From the NCBI GenBank assembly GCA_034437615.1, contig DAOTTW010000043.1, positions 1 through 18,441 on the forward strand: a DNA stretch of 18,441 bases. The letters are read 5' to 3'. A program made the translations under genes and the position numbers. The DNA comes from DAOTTW01 sp034437615. Its GTDB lineage: Bacteria > Chloroflexota > Anaerolineae > Aggregatilineales > Phototrophicaceae. The notes beneath the pieces were generated by a model. The model searched no databases. It was not told where the DNA came from and worked only from the letters and a program-made list of their open reading frames with translations. Below, in pieces: positions 15,444 through 18,441 of this stretch (position 1 is its first letter; every line of letters begins with the position of its first letter).

Positions 15444-15468
15444 GTAGGGACACCCTACGGGGTGTCCG
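15444..15468 (+). repeat. GTAGGGAC-type hairpin unit
   Basis: GTAG, stem GGACACCC (15448-15455), loop TACG, stem GGGTGTCC (15460-15467), final G. Pairing is perfect over 8 bp. A separate hairpin, GGCGGT / ACCGCC with a GCAA loop (15470-15485), follows at once. Confidence 0.8.
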
Positions 15469-15535
15469 AGGCGGTGCAAACCGCCACGAAATACGGTCAA
15501 ACGGTAACTGCTCAGCCAACCCTCCCCCGAACTAT

Positions 15536-15625
15536 CCCAGACACAGATGCAGAGGGGCTTTTTGCAGCCTGCCTCCCCCTCTCCTAGCCGCGTAGCGGCG
15601 GTCGGGAGAGGGGGATTGAGGGGGT
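15536..15625 (+). repeat. CCCAGACACAGA / G-run repeat, copy 2, with cruciform
   Basis: CCCAGACACAGATGCAGA (15536-15553) and GGGGGATTGAGGGGGT (15610-15625) bracket a strong inverted repeat. TCCCCCTCTCC (15574-15584) pairs perfectly over 11 bp with GGAGAGGGGGA (15605-15615), and the loop itself contains GCCGC-GTA-GCGGC (15587-15599). The shorter partner is at 6975-7011. Confidence 0.7.
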
Positions 15626-15637
15626 GAGGGCCAACTT

Positions 15638-15656
15638 GCAGGCAAGACATGCCTGC
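15638..15656. repeat. Hairpin beyond the 3' end of the SDR gene
   Basis: GCAGGCA (15638-15644), a 5-base loop and TGCCTGC (15650-15656) form a perfect 7-bp stem between two convergent genes. No T-run follows on either strand, so I do not call it an intrinsic terminator. Confidence 0.5.
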
Positions 15657-15670
15657 CTGAGTAGCTACGC

Positions 15671-16399
15671 CTAAACCTTGTTATACACGCCAATCGTCAC
15701 GCCACTGATAGCACTCGCCGCATCCGACGCCAAAAAAGCGAGCGTATCTGCGATGTGCTCCGCTGTGACCCACTTGCTAAAATCTGCATTCGGCATGGCG
15801 TTGCGGTTCGGTTCGGTGTCCACCACGCTAGGGCTGACGCCATTCACGCGGATGTCATGGTCAAGCAATTCCTGGCCCATCGTCTGAATAATGCGTTCGG
15901 CGGCGGCTTTGCTGGCAGCATAGGCCGCCCCGTTTTTAAATGCACCCTGGCTCGGACGCGCAATTATCGCGCTAATCGTGCCTTTTGTGCCTTTGTCCAC
16001 CATGTACTTTGCCACATGGCCACACATCACCCACGTCAGGCGTGCGTTCAGATACATCATCTTCTCGAAAACGTCGATCCCGGCTTCGTGCACCGGCTGC
16101 CCCATCGCGAAGCCGCCTGCAATGTGTGCCAGGTGGTCGATGCGCCCGAATTTGGCGTCGATCTGCTGGATGGCGGCCTGCACCTGCTCTGGTTGGCCGA
16201 TGTCCGTCGGGATGCCGAGATACGCGCCCAACGCAGCGCCCATATCGTTTACAAGACCGTCGATGGAGTCCTGATGCAGATCGACAAAGACCAGCTTTGC
16301 CCCCTCTGCGGCGAATTTCTGCACGACGCCGCGCCCGATGTTACCTGCTGCGCCTGTAATCACGACGACCTGACCTGCGAATGTGCCTTGTTCGGCCAT
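15671..16399 (-). CDS. Short-chain dehydrogenase/reductase (SDR)
   Basis: NAD(P)-dependent oxidoreductase of the classical SDR family, 242 aa. The cofactor motif TGAAGNIG is at 15-22. Asp40 at the end of strand 2 (VFVD) suggests NAD preference. HIAGG (92-96) replaces the usual NNAG-type motif, and YAASK (160-164) gives the catalytic Tyr160 and Lys164. The usual serine 13 residues before the tyrosine is Ala147 here (AIIARPSQ), so the catalytic set is not canonical; Ser150 is the nearest. The substrate is unknown. The start is secure: AGGAGG sits 8 nt before ATG 16399. It diverges from the tyrosine kinase gene. Confidence 0.9.
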   Translation of the reverse strand: MAEQGTFAGQVVVITGAAGNIGRGVVQKFAAEGAKLVFVDLHQDSIDGLVNDMGAALGAYLGIPTDIGQPEQVQAAIQQIDAKFGRIDHLAHIAGGFAMGQPVHEAGIDVFEKMMYLNARLTWVMCGHVAKYMVDKGTKGTISAIIARPSQGAFKNGAAYAASKAAAERIIQTMGQELLDHDIRVNGVSPSVVDTEPNRNAMPNADFSKWVTAEHIADTLAFLASDAASAISGVTIGVYNKV

Positions 16400-16595
16400 G
16401 TGTGTTGCCTCCTGAGTGTGCAGTTTTCATCTGCTGTTGGGTTTCATTACAGCGCACAGGGATGATTGCGATTTAATGCAGGCATGAACGCTCTATAAGA
16501 TTGTAGACAGGACTCTGTGCCATATGCCCTATCCGCCCTGCGACCTGCCCGTTAAAATAACGCCGCTTTTCGTATCGACACCCAGGAGCCTATCT

Positions 16596-17246
16596 ATGGC
16601 AACAAGCAAACTGATTACACTGGCGGACCCCCGTTCTGCCGCCGCCGAAGCCTTCCGCAGCTTGCGCACAAACTTGATCTTTAGCGGCGTCGAAAGCGGC
16701 CTACAGACGTTACTCGTCACGTCAGCCGCCACAGGCGAGGGCAAAAGCCTTGCGCTGGCAAATCTGGCCGTGACCTTCGCGCAGGCTGGCCAGAAAACCG
16801 TTCTGGTCGATGCCGATATGCGCCGACCACAGCAACATGACATCTGGGGCCTGCAAAATCGCGGATTGACCGCCATGATGCTCGAAGATGCCGCGTTAGC
16901 GACCCCGCCCTTGCTCGATAGTGGCGTCGATAACCTGAAGATTCTGCCAGCGGGCGACGATGCGCCGAACCCCGCTGATCTGCTCAGTAGCAAGCGCATG
17001 AACGAGATTATCGGCGTGCTGAAGGCGCGTGCGAATTATGTGCTGTTTGACGGCCCGCCTGTGTTGGCTGCGACGGATGCGGCGTTGCTCGCTAGTAAGC
17101 TGGATGGCGTGCTGCTGATCGTGCGCTCTGGCCGTTCACGTCGCGATAACGTCATCCAGGCACGCGAAGCGCTAGAGCAGGTGCAGGCGCGTATCGTCGG
17201 CGCGGTGCTGACGAATGCACCACGCGAAAACCACAGCGGATACTAA
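16596..17246 (+). CDS. CpsD/CapB-family tyrosine kinase (BY-kinase)
   Basis: A 216-aa cytoplasmic P-loop protein of the bacterial tyrosine kinase family, which controls export of exopolysaccharide or other surface polymers. It has EAFRSLRTN (18-26, the oligomerisation motif), Walker A AATGEGKS (44-51), Walker A' LVDAD (70-74) and Walker B VLFDGPP (149-155). It lacks the usual membrane activator domain, no separate Wzz-like activator is adjacent, and the C-terminus has a single tyrosine (GY at the end) instead of a tyrosine cluster. I start at ATG 16596 because AGGAG is 7 nt upstream; an in-frame ATG at 16524 would add 24 residues without such a site. The next gene follows after 5 nt. Confidence 0.9.
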   Translation: MATSKLITLADPRSAAAEAFRSLRTNLIFSGVESGLQTLLVTSAATGEGKSLALANLAVTFAQAGQKTVLVDADMRRPQQHDIWGLQNRGLTAMMLEDAALATPPLLDSGVDNLKILPAGDDAPNPADLLSSKRMNEIIGVLKARANYVLFDGPPVLAATDAALLASKLDGVLLIVRSGRSRRDNVIQAREALEQVQARIVGAVLTNAPRENHSGY

Positions 17247-17251
17247 GCATC

Positions 17252-18127
17252 ATGCAGGCTTTAGCGCGTTTCCTACGCGCCATCCCACAATCAAACCAGC
17301 CAGCGCAACGCTTAGATGTGCTGGCCGCAGCGCTAAGCATGGAGGCCGCGCACCTCTACGGCATCGCGCAGATGTTGCGGCTATTCGGCATCGTCACGCT
17401 GACACCAGATAAAGATGCAATAGATACAGCAGATATAAACGCCGTGCAGATTCAGGCCAGTTCACAGGCCGCGAAATATACGCTGAATAGCCTTGCGGCT
17501 TATGCTGACGATGGGCAGCAGATCGTCACGGATTGGCAGACACGCGGCTTGCAGGATGACCTGCTGGCGAACGGAGCCAGCTTTCTAGGCCAATTGGACG
17601 CGCAGCGCCTGCGCCTATCCGACGACCCCCAACCCAGCCGTGTGCAGGCGGTTGCACAGGTCATCATCAAGCGCACGAACCCCCAAACGGGCCAGCCGGA
17701 GTTGCTTTTCCAGTGGGATGAAGCCGCAAGCCAATATCAGTTGATTGGGGGCCGCAAAAGCGACGATGACCCCGACATGCTGACCACCATCCAGCGCGAA
17801 ATCAGCGAAGAATTGCCGGGTAATAGCCTGCAATACGGCACAGATTACGACCTGAAGCCGCTGCTTCACGATCAACCGACAGCACCAACCGTTTCGCGCA
17901 CGTTCGGCGCACTCACGCAGTATCGCTTCACGCTGTACCTGATGACCGCTTTGCGGCAAGCGCCCGTTTTGAGCGCAGATGATCGTTGGATTCAGCTACA
18001 GGATGCGCAAACAGGCCAGATGCCACAGCCAGCTACAGGGTCTATGTGGCGCGTTGCCTTTGAAGAAATCGTTGACATGTTACGGGCGGCAGGCATCGCA
18101 GCAGATAATCTGCCCGATAGCCTTTAA
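17252..18127 (+). CDS. Nudix-like protein with N-terminal helical domain
   Basis: A 291-aa protein. The N-terminal part (about 1-60) looks helical and possibly winged-helix-like (RLDVLAAALSMEAAHLYGIAQMLRLFGIVTL). The middle (60-125) is helical and polar. From about 131 to 280 a Nudix-like fold is suggested by VAQVIIKRT, QLIGGRK (164-169) and the box REISEEL (182-188), which keeps Glu183, Glu186 and Glu187. The upstream Glu of the canonical box is replaced (Asp173 or Pro174), and the Gly after the EE pair is Pro189, so hydrolase activity is uncertain. Substrate unknown. It begins 5 nt after the kinase stop, suggesting translational coupling, with only a weak ribosome site. Confidence 0.75.
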   Translation: MQALARFLRAIPQSNQPAQRLDVLAAALSMEAAHLYGIAQMLRLFGIVTLTPDKDAIDTADINAVQIQASSQAAKYTLNSLAAYADDGQQIVTDWQTRGLQDDLLANGASFLGQLDAQRLRLSDDPQPSRVQAVAQVIIKRTNPQTGQPELLFQWDEAASQYQLIGGRKSDDDPDMLTTIQREISEELPGNSLQYGTDYDLKPLLHDQPTAPTVSRTFGALTQYRFTLYLMTALRQAPVLSADDRWIQLQDAQTGQMPQPATGSMWRVAFEEIVDMLRAAGIAADNLPDSL

Positions 18128-18269
18128 GTTGCACCCGCACGCCGGACGCGCTATGCTCAATAGGAGCTAGAGCAACGACTCAGCCCAGTCTGTGTGTGTC
18201 GCCATTGGCTAAAGCCAGCGGCTTCCGCAAGGCCAACCCCCTCGCAAGAGGCTATTGCACGCTGCATAC

Positions 18270-18287
18270 AGCCTGCTTTAGCAGGCT
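18270..18287. repeat. Perfect 7-bp hairpin, TTTA loop
   Basis: AGCCTGC and GCAGGCT pair perfectly around TTTA. The following bases (TGTCCTTACC) are not a T-run, so termination is only a possibility. Confidence 0.5.
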
Positions 18288-18300
18288 TGTCCTTACCGGA

Positions 18301-18322
18301 GCCGGACGTTTTAACGTCTGGC
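18301..18322. repeat. 10-bp hairpin with GGAC core
   Basis: GCCGGACGTT pairs with AACGTCTGGC over 10 positions including one G-T wobble, leaving a 2-base loop. It lies 13 bases after the hairpin at 18270-18287. Confidence 0.5.
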
Positions 18323-18441
18323 GACTGAGAATGGGACACGTACCTGAGTAGTTACGTTGGTTCATATCTGGGTTGGGGTGTCCATACGGTTCACAATGTG
18401 TGCGTGGGGACGGCGACGTTTAACCGTCCTCTAACGTGCTG

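Larger units (their letters stand above)
18128..18441. other. Gene-free end of the window with several hairpins
   Basis: I see no coding region here. It contains TGGCT-AA-AGCCA (18206-18217), AGCCTGC-TTTA-GCAGGCT (18270-18287), a 10-bp stem GCCGGACGTT / AACGTCTGGC with one wobble (18301-18322), and GGGGACGG / CCGTCCTC (18406-18431). The last two recall the intergenic hairpin family by their GGAC and GTC cores but lack its GTAGG entry. The area is the 3' flank of the Nudix-like gene. Confidence 0.6.

Noticed and set aside
250..15468. CRISPR array
   Set aside because: The units are short, palindromic, scattered over 15 kb in both orientations, and lack regular spacers and cas genes.
15755..16465. 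236-aa plus-strand reading frame over the SDR gene
   Set aside because: Antisense to a gene with a perfect ribosome site and SDR motifs. Its many Cys and His residues are a by-product of the opposite-strand codons.
18270..18322. Intrinsic terminators after the Nudix-like gene
   Set aside because: The stems are good, but no T-run follows on either strand, and the first one is more than 140 bases beyond the stop codon.

Overview
The window looks like chromosomal, mostly core-genome DNA from a moderately GC-rich bacterium. My best guess is the phylum Chloroflexota (Anaerolineae-like). This rests on a secreted protein joining a bacterial SH3 domain and a CARDB domain through a Pro/Thr linker, a type-2 malate dehydrogenase beside an ATP-dependent PEP carboxykinase, DosS/DosR-like GAF signalling proteins, and many intergenic GTAGGGAC...GTCCG hairpins. 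The lineage is inferred from gene style, not from a search. I see no rRNA, tRNA, transposase, phage gene or CRISPR array.

Layout. 1-327: gene-free, with hairpin repeats. 328-3865 (minus strand): malate dehydrogenase, PEP carboxykinase and a histidine phosphatase. A perfect CRP/FNR-type palindrome lies upstream of pckA. 3984-6787 (plus): a small two-helix membrane protein with a His-rich tail, an unrecognised 170-aa protein, the GTPase Era (overlapping its upstream neighbour by 14 nt), and a protein with a membrane helix at each end. 6788-7159: repeat-rich convergent gap. 7160-9795 (minus): secreted gamma-glutamyltransferase and a NarL-type response regulator. 9907-11332 (plus): a GAF-domain histidine kinase diverging from that regulator, then a small membrane protein. 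11449-13938 (minus): primosomal helicase PriA. 14194-15381 (plus): the SH3b/CARDB secreted protein. 15671-16399 (minus): a short-chain dehydrogenase. 16596-18127 (plus): a CpsD-like tyrosine kinase and, 5 nt downstream, a Nudix-like protein. 18128-18441: gene-free, with hairpins.

How the parts connect. PckA and malate dehydrogenase form a gluconeogenic/C4 pair, and the CRP-type site suggests cAMP-type or redox control. The divergent kinase/regulator pair is a complete two-component system, and the gap between its genes carries symmetric GTGA/TCAC half-sites. The other genes (Era, PriA, GGT, SDR) are housekeeping or peripheral functions with no clear shared pathway.

The most unusual signal is the intergenic repeat family. 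It has about a dozen 25-nt units with conserved ends and inner stems that differ from copy to copy while staying complementary. Some are arranged as inverted pairs. They occur in all three convergent gaps and at other gene 3' ends, and I found none in the four divergent promoter gaps.
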